Below, one piece after another: positions 1-5,302 of a DNA stretch of 5,302 nt. A program made the position numbers and the translations under genes. Source of the stretch: Massilia sp. Lineage in GTDB: Bacteria; Pseudomonadota; Gammaproteobacteria; Burkholderiales; Burkholderiaceae_D. Numbering within the stretch: the first letter of the stretch is position 1; every line of letters begins with the position of its first letter. Below the pieces are notes generated by a model. That model was not told the origin of the DNA. It did not search any database and saw only the letters and a program-made list of their open reading frames with translations. Where the stretch lies: positions 165-5,466 of the forward strand of contig DNCF01000071.1 in assembly GCA_003484545.1 (NCBI GenBank), written 5' to 3'.

Positions 1-118
1 GGACGCGGCGCTGGCCGCGGGCGCCCTGCCCCTGTCGATCGGCCCGCGGGTGCTGCGCACCGAGACCGCCGCGCTGGCGGCGATGGCGATGCTGGCCGGG
101 ATCTGGGGCGGGATGTAA
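1..118 (+). CDS. rsmE: 16S rRNA (uracil-1498-N3)-methyltransferase RsmE, C-terminal end only
   Basis: Partial gene cut by the window start. The frame beginning at base 2 reads 38 residues and stops with TAA at 116-118. The tail contains LSIGPRVLRTETAALAA, which matches the hallmark end of the RsmE family (L-x-L-G-x-R-I/V-L-R-T-E-T-A), part of the trefoil-knot SPOUT fold that binds S-adenosylmethionine. Known role of the family: it methylates N3 of U1498 in 16S rRNA on the assembled 30S subunit in the cytoplasm. The full protein is usually about 240-250 residues, so roughly 200 N-terminal residues lie outside the window. The gene ends 30 bases before a strong hairpin terminator and converges on the receptor gene. 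The call rests on this short motif alone; another SPOUT methyltransferase is the only reasonable alternative. Confidence 0.8.
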   Translation, partial: DAALAAGALPLSIGPRVLRTETAALAAMAMLAGIWGGM

Positions 119-148
119 GCATTGCGTTGAGCGGCATTGAAGGAATTG

Positions 149-186
149 AAAAGCCCCGCGGCAGGGATCCCGGCGCGGGGCTTTTT
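149..186. terminator. Bidirectional Rho-independent terminator
   Basis: Perfect 12-bp inverted repeat: AAAAGCCCCGCG at 149-160 pairs with CGCGGGGCTTTT at 174-185, around a 13-base loop that itself contains the palindrome GGGATCCC (164-171). On the plus strand the GC stem is followed by five T (182-186), and on the minus strand by four T (complement of 149-152), so the signal works in both directions. It lies 30 bases after the rsmE stop and 17 bases after the receptor stop, as expected for a shared terminator between convergent genes. Confidence 0.9.
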
Positions 187-202
187 GCCATGCTTCGTGG
201 GC

Positions 203-3070
203 TTAGAACGTGTAGTTCACACCCAGGCTGTAGAAGCGGCCGATGGCGCCGGCCTGGTGCAGCGACGCGTTGTACGAGGTCTGGGCATTGGCGTTGCCGT
301 AGGTGGCGACGTCATACGGCGGCTCCTTGTCGAACAGGTTCAGGATCGCCGCACGCAGGGTCAGGTTCTCGTTGATCTTGTACTGCAGGTTCAGGTTGGT
401 CGTCGTAAACGAGGACACGTTGCAGTAGTAATCCGGCTGCACCAGGCGACGGAAGTAGGTGCGGCCGCCGACGTCCAGCGCGGTCGAGGCGCAATCGGTC
501 GCGCCCAGGGCCGGGTCGATGGTCGAGAAGCCGCTGGTGTAGTTCACCGTTGCCATCACGTCCAGCGGACCGCGGGTGTAGCCGAGGGTGAACTGGGCGC
601 GGTTCTTCGGGTTGCCGGTGGCGCCGCCAACCGACGACGGACCCTGGGTGCCGGCCAGCTGGTAGGAGACGCCCGCCACCTCGGTTTCATAGCCGAAGGT
701 GTGCGCCGCGCTCAGGTTGGCCGACACCGAGCCCATGTCGCTCGGCAGGCGCCAGCGGTAACGCACGTCGGCTTCGATACCGTGGGTCTTGGTGCTGCCC
801 GCGTTGATGTAGGGCGACTCGGCGTACAGGATCGGGCCGACCGCCGGCACGCCCAGCACGGTCTCGTCGCCGTTGCCGGTCGCGATCTGCACCGGCACCG
901 GCGCACCGCGCACCCAGGTCGGCACGAAGCTCGGGTCGTTGCCGGCGCGCGTCACGATCAGGTTGCTGATCTTGATGTTGTAATAGTCCAGCGACATGTT
1001 CAGGCCGCGCACCGGCTCGAGAATCACGCCGAGCGTATAGGACTTCGATTTCTCCGGCGACAGGTCCTGGCTGGTGGTCTGGACGTAGGGCGGATTCATG
1101 CCGCAGGACGAAGGCACGGTGCCGGCCGTGGTCCCGGCGCCGTCGAAGCAGCGGATCGGGTCGTCGATCGCGTTGAAGGTGAAGAAGGAACCGGCATTGC
1201 CGACCTCGGCCGGGTTCGGCGCGCGGAAGCCGCGTGCGAAGGTGCCGCGCACGCCGATCTGCTCGGTCGGTTTCCACATGAAATTGGCCGATGGCGTGAA
1301 CGAATTGCCGTAGGTGTCGTAGTGGTCGTAGCGGCCGGCCACGCCGAGTTCGAGACCCTTGATCGGGTTCGCGCGCAGTTCGGCAAAGACGGCCGAGTTG
1401 GTCTCGTCGCCGATGATGAAGGGCGAGGTGCTGGCGACCGTGCCGTTCAGGGTCAGGCTCGACGGCGGCGAGTTCTGCTCGCGCTCGTGCCAGTGCACGC
1501 CGGCCGCGACGGACAGCGGGCCTGCGCCCAGCTGCATCAGTTCGCGCGAACCGACCAGGTCGACATAGTTCAGCGTCGACTTCATCTTGTTGCTGAAGTA
1601 CGGCGCGACCTGCGCGACCAGCTCCGGCGAGTTGCCGCCGACGACGTTCCAGGTGCCGGCGTTGATCGCGTTGTACAGCGCCACGCGGTTGATGTAGCCG
1701 CTGTATTCGATGTCCGTCTCGACGCGGGTGACGCCGGCGGAGGCGGTCACGTCCCAGCCGTAGGCGCTGCCGCGCAGGTCCACCGCGAAGCGGGTGGCGG
1801 TGGTCTCGTTGTCCGAAGTGCGCTCGGTGTTGGCGCCCGGAATGTAGCCGTAGAGGGAGGCGTTGCCGCCCAGGTTGTTCGTGACGCCGGCGCCGACCCG
1901 GGCGCCCGGTGCGAAGCGGGTACTCTCGATGGCGTTCACGCCGCCGGTCAGGACGCCGTTGATCAGGGTGGTGTTGCCGGCAAACGAGTCCGGCGAATAG
2001 GTGTAGGGGACGCCGCGGTTGTTATAGCTCTCGCGCTTGAACATCGAGCCTTTGAAGCCCACTTCCCAGTCCTGGTTCAGCTTCTTGGTCGCGCCGACCA
2101 GGACGTTGACGTTCTTGGTGGGCGGCTGGATGAAGGTGACGGTATCGCGTATGGTGCAACCGCCGGCGCGGTACAGGGTGTAGTTGCAGCTCGGATCGAG
2201 AAACTGGAAGTTCGCCGGATTGTTCGCGCCGCCGGCGCCCTGGGTGTTGAACAGGAAGGGAACGTTGGCTGCCGTTAGGAAGTTGTTTAGGCTGGTAGGC
2301 AGGCCCAGGGTCAGGTTGTTGCCGCCGCGCGAAGTCCAGTCGCGGTTGGCCCAGCCAAACTGGTCGCGATCGGCCACCATGATCGGATCCTGCTTGCGCC
2401 ACTCGGCGGTGATGAACGCATTGTAGCCGTCGGCTTCGAGGTCGCCGATGCCGGTGCTGAACGAGCCGCGCACGGTCCTGCCGCCGCCGTGCTCGGTGTC
2501 GCCATAGTCCGCGCTCAGGCGCGTGCCGTTCAGGTTTTTCTTGAGTTTGATGTTGATCACGCCCGCGATCGCGTCCGAACCGTAGGTGGCCGAAGCGCCG
2601 CCCTTCAGGACTTCGATGCTTTCGATGGCGTCGAACGGAATCGAGGAAACGTCGACGAAGGAGCGCTGCGAGTCGTCCGACAGCGGATACGAAGCCATGC
2701 GGTGGCCATCGATCAGCACCAGGGTGGCGCCGACCGTCAGGCCGCGCAGCGAGATGCCGGAGGCGCCGTTGGCGAATGCGCCGGAGAAGCCGGTGCCCAG
2801 GGTGCCGGCGCCATTCGCGGCCAGGTCGGTCAGCAGTTCCGCGACCGAGGTCTTGCCGCTCTTCTGGATGTCCGCCGCGGTCAGCACCTGCACCGGGGTC
2901 GGCGTCTCGGTGTCGGCGCGGCTGATCAGCGAACCGGTCACGACCACGCGCTGCATGGCCTGGCCCTGGGCAGGCTCCTGCTGCGCCAGCGCCGGGTTCA
3001 TGCCGACCAGGGCGCCCGAGGCGACCAGGCAAGAAATTGCGTACGGCATCGACTTCAACTTAAACGTCAT
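203..3070 (-). CDS. TonB-dependent outer-membrane receptor, substrate unknown
   Basis: A 955-residue protein, complete. ATG at 3070 is chosen because AAGGAG lies 8 bases upstream and the next residues form a signal peptide (MTFKLKSMPY, hydrophobic run, ALA before QQ; predicted cleavage after residue 29). An upstream in-frame ATG at 3124 would put 18 charged residues before it. The TonB box is near 40-46 (QRVVVTG). The plug domain spans about 56-175, with ISLRGL (106-111), LVLIDGHRM (117-125) and IEVLKGGASATYGSDAIAGV (152-171). The rest is a 22-strand-type barrel with the family motifs GTFARGFRAPNPAEV (609-623), DLSPEKSKSYTLGV (669-682) and LNLFDKEPP (910-918), ending in VNYTF with the C-terminal Phe expected for barrel insertion. 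Known of the family: energised by TonB-ExbB-ExbD, it imports siderophores, vitamins, sugars or peptides. There is no STN domain, so sigma/anti-sigma signalling is unlikely. Three close cysteine pairs (295/305, 641/656, 860/883) probably form disulfides in surface loops. No substrate gene lies nearby. Confidence 0.95.
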   Translation of the reverse strand: MTFKLKSMPYAISCLVASGALVGMNPALAQQEPAQGQAMQRVVVTGSLISRADTETPTPVQVLTAADIQKSGKTSVAELLTDLAANGAGTLGTGFSGAFANGASGISLRGLTVGATLVLIDGHRMASYPLSDDSQRSFVDVSSIPFDAIESIEVLKGGASATYGSDAIAGVINIKLKKNLNGTRLSADYGDTEHGGGRTVRGSFSTGIGDLEADGYNAFITAEWRKQDPIMVADRDQFGWANRDWTSRGGNNLTLGLPTSLNNFLTAANVPFLFNTQGAGGANNPANFQFLDPSCNYTLYRAGGCTIRDTVTFIQPPTKNVNVLVGATKKLNQDWEVGFKGSMFKRESYNNRGVPYTYSPDSFAGNTTLINGVLTGGVNAIESTRFAPGARVGAGVTNNLGGNASLYGYIPGANTERTSDNETTATRFAVDLRGSAYGWDVTASAGVTRVETDIEYSGYINRVALYNAINAGTWNVVGGNSPELVAQVAPYFSNKMKSTLNYVDLVGSRELMQLGAGPLSVAAGVHWHEREQNSPPSSLTLNGTVASTSPFIIGDETNSAVFAELRANPIKGLELGVAGRYDHYDTYGNSFTPSANFMWKPTEQIGVRGTFARGFRAPNPAEVGNAGSFFTFNAIDDPIRCFDGAGTTAGTVPSSCGMNPPYVQTTSQDLSPEKSKSYTLGVILEPVRGLNMSLDYYNIKISNLIVTRAGNDPSFVPTWVRGAPVPVQIATGNGDETVLGVPAVGPILYAESPYINAGSTKTHGIEADVRYRWRLPSDMGSVSANLSAAHTFGYETEVAGVSYQLAGTQGPSSVGGATGNPKNRAQFTLGYTRGPLDVMATVNYTSGFSTIDPALGATDCASTALDVGGRTYFRRLVQPDYYCNVSSFTTTNLNLQYKINENLTLRAAILNLFDKEPPYDVATYGNANAQTSYNASLHQAGAIGRFYSLGVNYTF

Positions 3071-3078
3071 GAATGCTT

Positions 3079-3084
3079 CTCCTT
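3079..3084 (-). promoter_or_regulatory. Ribosome binding site of the TonB-dependent receptor
   Basis: The minus strand reads AGAAGGAGAAGCATTC directly before the ATG at 3070. AAGGAG is a strong match to the anti-Shine-Dalgarno sequence and is spaced 8 bases from the ATG. It decides the start at 3070 over the in-frame ATG at 3124. Confidence 0.85.
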
Positions 3085-3114
3085 CTGGGCTTTTCTCAAG
3101 ATTGTTTTTTATGG

Positions 3115-3139
3115 ACATGCGCACGGACGTGCGGCATGT
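3115..3139 (-). promoter_or_regulatory. Hairpin in the receptor mRNA leader
   Basis: ACATGC (3115-3120) pairs with GCATGT (3134-3139), and inside it GCAC (3121-3124) pairs with GTGC (3129-3132), leaving a four-base loop and one bulged base at 3133. The result is a 10-bp stem. If transcription starts near 3347, this hairpin lies in the leader, about 45-69 bases upstream of the receptor ATG. On the minus strand it is followed by an A-run rather than a T-run, so it is not a terminator. A role in mRNA stability or protein binding is conjecture. Confidence 0.4.
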
Positions 3140-3158
3140 GTTTATCTCTTTCGAACCA

Positions 3159-3175
3159 ACGCGTTTGAAACGCGT
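3159..3175. promoter_or_regulatory. 17-bp perfect palindrome, possible operator
   Basis: ACGCGTTT (3159-3166), a central G (3167) and AAACGCGT (3168-3175) make a perfect dyad with 8-bp arms. It lies about 90 bases upstream of the receptor start codon, inside the predicted leader. A dyad of this size fits a dimeric repressor such as a LacI- or TetR-type protein; this is inference from symmetry only. As RNA it could fold into only a short hairpin, since the spacer is one base. Confidence 0.4.
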
Positions 3176-3226
3176 CCCAGTCCTGCACGAAAACCGTGTG
3201 GACGTCTTTCAGGATGCTTCGGTATT

Positions 3227-3234
3227 ACGTTTAA
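3227..3234 (+). repeat. Extra ACGTTTAA half-site
   Basis: The octamer ACGTTTAA occurs here and in both arms of the inverted repeat at 3317-3338. A fourth copy on the opposite strand (3060-3067) overlaps the receptor start codon and codons 2-3. I did not see it elsewhere in the window. This copy has no mirrored partner at the same spacing, so it would be a half-site. The copy over the start codon may be a chance result of coding Thr-Phe-Lys. Confidence 0.35.
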
Positions 3235-3316
3235 AGATTAATGCGACTGCGATAGACCGCTTTTCTTGGCTTCTGTTTTTATATGCGCGCCGGGTTAGGA
3301 CGAGCACTCTCCATTC

Positions 3317-3338
3317 ACGTTTAACAGGAATTAAACGT
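3317..3338. promoter_or_regulatory. Inverted repeat ACGTTTAA-N6-TTAAACGT, likely operator
   Basis: Perfect 8-bp arms at 3317-3324 and 3331-3338 flank the six bases CAGGAA. Relative to the possible minus-strand promoter at 3354-3383, the element covers about +10 to +31 of the transcript, a classic position for a repressor site. The regulator is not in the window and cannot be named. Some LacI-family operators of carbohydrate receptors have AAACG/CGTTT half-sites, which is suggestive but not diagnostic. Confidence 0.5.
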
Positions 3339-3353
3339 TATCTGAGTGAATAC

Positions 3354-3383
3354 ATAAAACCATACGAAAAGTCCGGGTGTCAA
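3354..3383 (-). promoter_or_regulatory. Possible sigma-70 promoter of the receptor gene
   Basis: On the minus strand a perfect -35 TTGACA (3383-3378) is followed after 18 bases by TTTTAT (3359-3354), which matches four of six positions of TATAAT. Transcription would begin near 3347, giving a leader of about 275 bases. No other -35/-10 pair closer to the gene scored as well by eye; TATAAA near 3280 lacks a -35. A chance TTGACA in a spacer this size is quite possible. Confidence 0.45.
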
Positions 3384-3680
3384 TAAAACGCGACGGACCA
3401 AATGTCGAGAAAACAACACCTCGGAAATGTCTCGATAAATAGTGCAATGCGCCAAAAACGTGCACTTTTCGCGGCCTTCATTATTTAAGTTTTGAAACTG
3501 TATGCTTCACGTATGTATCGCGCGCGAACACCGTGCTTCTCTCCGCTGTGCACTGCCGCATCGGCCAAGCCCGGACAGCCGCGCGGCGATGCAACCGGCG
3601 CGGGAAGAGCGAAAGGATGACGGAAAACCACACTGGCGCCGCCGCCACGCTGCCTGCGCGTCACGGCGCCTTGCTTCCGG

Positions 3681-3710
3681 CTGATCGGCAGGGCCGGCCT
3701 GAAGTAAAAT
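3681..3710 (+). promoter_or_regulatory. Possible promoter of the FAD-protein gene
   Basis: TAAAAT at 3705-3710 matches five of six positions of the -10 consensus. CTGATC at 3681-3686, with an 18-base spacer, is a weak -35 (three of six). Transcription would start near 3717, leaving a leader of about 40 bases before the ATG at 3756. Confidence 0.4.
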
Positions 3711-3755
3711 AGCCGATTGATTTGACCGCCCCCGCTGGCGCCCTACGCGAAACCT

Positions 3756-5302
3756 ATGCTCCGAATTAACGAACTCAAGCTCCCCCTCGACCATCCCGAC
3801 CATGCCCTGCGCGACGCCATCGTCGCCCGCCTGGGCATCGACGTTGCCGACCTGGTCGACTTCACCGTCTTCAAGCGCAGCTACGACGCGCGCAAGAAGG
3901 CGGCGATCGTGCTCATCTACGCAATCGACGTCGAAGTGATGAACGAGGCGGCGGTGCTGGCGCGCCTGAAGAACGACCAGTACATCGTTCCCTCGCCCGA
4001 CACCGGCTACAAATTCGTGAACGCGCCGCGCCCGCCTGCGGGCACGCCGCGCCCGATCGTGGTCGGCACCGGTCCCTGCGGCCTGTTCGTGGCCCTGATC
4101 CTGGCCCAGATGGGCCTGAACCCGCTGGTCCTGGAGCGCGGCAAGATCGTGCGCGAGCGGACCGTCGACACCTTCGGCTTCTGGCGCAAGCGCAAGCTCA
4201 ACACCGAGTCGAACGTGCAGTTCGGCGAAGGCGGCGCCGGCACCTTCTCGGACGGCAAGCTGTACAGCCAGATCAAGGACCCGAAGCACTACGGCCGCAA
4301 GGTCCTGACCGAGTTCGTCAAGTCGGGCGCGCCGGAAGAGATCATGTACGTCAGCAAGCCGCACATCGGCACCTTCCGCCTGGTCAAGATGGTCGAGCAG
4401 ATGCGCGCCGAGATCCTGTCGCTGGGCGGCGAAATCCGCTTCCAGACCAAGGTCGAGGACGTGCTGATCGACGAGACGAACGGCGTGCGCCAGGTGCGCG
4501 GCGTGGTGCTCGCCTCGGGCGAGGAAATCGCGACCAATCACCTGGTGATGGCGGTCGGCCACAGCGCGCGCGACACCTTCCAGATGCTCTACGACCGCGG
4601 CGTCTACGTCGAGGCGAAACCGTTCTCGATCGGTTTCCGCGTCGAGCACCCGCAGTCGCTGATCGACGTCTGCCGCTTCGGCCCGAACGCGGGCAACAAG
4701 ATCCTCGGCGCCGCCGATTACAAGATCGTGCACCATGCCTCGAACGGGCGCTCGGTCTACAGCTTCTGCATGTGCCCGGGCGGCACCGTGGTCGCCGCCT
4801 CCTCGGAAGAAGGCCGCGTCGTCACCAACGGCATGAGCCAGTACTCGCGCGCCGAGCGCAACGCCAACAGCGCCATCGTGGTCGGCATCACGCCGGACGA
4901 CTATCCCGGCCACCCGCTGGCCGGCATCGCCTTCCAGCGCGAACTCGAGTCGCGCGCCTTCGTCCTGGGCGGCAGCAACTACGACGCGCCGGGCCAGCTG
5001 ATGGGCGACTTCGTCAAGGGCGTCCCGTCGAAGGAATTCGGCTCGGTGATCCCGTCCTTCAAGCCGGCCGTGCACCTGACCGACCTGGCGCCGTCGCTGC
5101 CGGAATACGCGATCACGGCGCTGCGCGAAGCCTTCGTCGCCTTCGACAAGCAGATCAAGGGCTACTACAAGCACGACGCGGTGCTGACCGGCGTCGAGAC
5201 CCGCACCTCCTCGCCGATCCGCATCAAGCGCCGCGACGACGACCTGCAAAGCCTGAACACGCGCGGCCTGTTCCCGGCCGGCGAAGGCGCGGGCTACGCC
5301 GG
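3756..5302 (+). CDS. FAD/NAD(P)-dependent dehydrogenase-like protein (COG2509 type), 3' end missing
   Basis: Open from ATG 3756 to the window end: 515 full codons and two bases. An in-frame TGA at 3723 lies upstream and this is the first ATG after it, but no Shine-Dalgarno sequence precedes it. Residues 1-90 form an N-terminal domain with FKRSYDARKK (39-48). A Rossmann fold follows, VVGTGPCGL (102-110), where GxGxxG binds the FAD diphosphate and Glu127 ends the second strand and should bind ribose. Next come the family motifs VQFGEGGAGTFSDGKL (154-169), MAVGHSARDT (265-274), FCMCPGG (337-343), NGMS (358-361), ETRTSSPIRI (481-490) and the FAD-contacting GLFPAGEGAGYA (504-515). Members are about 520-560 residues, so only the last few dozen residues should be missing. 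They are cytosolic flavoproteins, widespread in bacteria, with no established substrate. The cysteines at 338 and 340 sit in a conserved motif, but no redox role is shown. The family call is firm; the reaction is unknown. Confidence 0.93.
   Translation, partial: MLRINELKLPLDHPDHALRDAIVARLGIDVADLVDFTVFKRSYDARKKAAIVLIYAIDVEVMNEAAVLARLKNDQYIVPSPDTGYKFVNAPRPPAGTPRPIVVGTGPCGLFVALILAQMGLNPLVLERGKIVRERTVDTFGFWRKRKLNTESNVQFGEGGAGTFSDGKLYSQIKDPKHYGRKVLTEFVKSGAPEEIMYVSKPHIGTFRLVKMVEQMRAEILSLGGEIRFQTKVEDVLIDETNGVRQVRGVVLASGEEIATNHLVMAVGHSARDTFQMLYDRGVYVEAKPFSIGFRVEHPQSLIDVCRFGPNAGNKILGAADYKIVHHASNGRSVYSFCMCPGGTVVAASSEEGRVVTNGMSQYSRAERNANSAIVVGITPDDYPGHPLAGIAFQRELESRAFVLGGSNYDAPGQLMGDFVKGVPSKEFGSVIPSFKPAVHLTDLAPSLPEYAITALREAFVAFDKQIKGYYKHDAVLTGVETRTSSPIRIKRRDDDLQSLNTRGLFPAGEGAGYA

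Larger units (their letters stand above)
3071..3755. other. Divergent intergenic region, AT-rich, with regulatory elements
   Basis: A 685-base spacer between the divergently transcribed receptor and FAD-protein genes. Roughly 3220-3500 is clearly richer in A+T than the coding flanks; for example, 3301-3360 has 22 G/C of 60. The part nearer the FAD gene, about 3520-3700, returns to high GC. It holds the receptor ribosome binding site, a hairpin (3115-3139), a palindrome (3159-3175), an inverted repeat (3317-3338), one possible promoter for each gene and a weakly supported 91-codon open frame at 3111-3386. No tRNA, insertion-sequence end or CRISPR repeat was seen. Between 3440 and 3680 I see no convincing feature. 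Confidence 0.75.

Noticed and set aside
137..2278. Plus-strand open frame of 713 codons opposite the receptor gene
   Set aside because: It lies antisense to a well-supported TonB receptor. Its product is dominated by Arg, Val, Ala, Gly, Asp and His with no motif, the usual mirror of a GC-rich coding strand.
3029..3040. Possible lipobox at receptor Cys14 (AISC)
   Set aside because: The -3 residue is Ala rather than Leu/Val, the hydrophobic stretch before it is too short, and a normal ALA cleavage site follows at residue 29. TonB receptors are not normally lipoproteins.
3071..3124. Longer receptor start at ATG 3124
   Set aside because: It would add 18 mostly polar residues before the signal peptide and lacks a ribosome binding site, while ATG 3070 has AAGGAG at ideal spacing.
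2489..3386. Two long overlapping plus-strand frames (2489-3241 and 2586-3386) across the receptor 5' end
   Set aside because: Most of their length mirrors the plug-domain coding sequence, and neither start has a ribosome binding site. Only the spacer part 3111-3386 is kept as a weak finding.
3405..3435. TCGAGA...TCTCGA inverted repeat and repeated AATGTC near 3401-3431
   Set aside because: Arms of only 6 bp separated by 19 bases, upstream of the -35, are easily explained by chance.
3492..3521. TTGAAA with TATGTA/TATCGC as a plus-strand promoter
   Set aside because: The spacing is poor (14 bases) or the -10 match is weak, and it is over 230 bases from the FAD gene, which has a better candidate.
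3617..3712. Small plus-strand frame of 31 codons before the FAD gene
   Set aside because: AAAGG directly abuts the ATG with no spacing, the frame ends inside the putative -10 of the next gene, and the product is featureless.
3507..5249. Minus-strand open frame of 580 codons opposite the FAD-protein gene
   Set aside because: It is fully antisense to a gene with intact family motifs. The composition is low in complexity (Ala, Arg, Val, Asp, His) and no ribosome binding site or domain is seen.

Overview
The window is a GC-rich piece of bacterial chromosome. Protein signatures (an Oxalobacteraceae-style TonB-dependent receptor, a betaproteobacterial-looking RsmE tail and a COG2509-type flavoprotein) together with high-GC codon use suggest a betaproteobacterium, possibly a Massilia or Duganella relative. 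That placement is inference from how the proteins look, not from a search.

Layout. Bases 1-118 are the last 38 codons of a plus-strand gene, very probably rsmE (16S rRNA m3U1498 methyltransferase). A symmetric GC-rich hairpin at 149-186 has A/T tracts on both sides and should terminate transcription from both directions. It sits between the rsmE tail and a convergent minus-strand gene at 203-3070. That gene is complete and encodes a 955-residue TonB-dependent outer-membrane receptor with signal peptide, TonB box, plug and beta-barrel; its substrate cannot be read from the sequence. A 685-base divergent spacer (3071-3755), much richer in A+T than the genes, separates it from a plus-strand gene that starts at 3756 and runs off the window end. 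The latter is a conserved FAD/NAD(P)-dependent dehydrogenase-like protein of unknown substrate.

The least ordinary part is the receptor's upstream region. It holds a possible sigma-70 promoter with a perfect TTGACA -35, a perfect 8-bp inverted repeat (ACGTTTAA-N6-TTAAACGT) just downstream of the predicted start of transcription, a further ACGTTTAA copy, a 17-bp palindrome and a stable hairpin. This looks like a regulated promoter with a long (about 275 nt) leader. The three genes do not form an operon and nothing shows that they work together. I see no mobile element, CRISPR array, RNA gene or evident new multi-gene system; most of the window is ordinary housekeeping and transport content.
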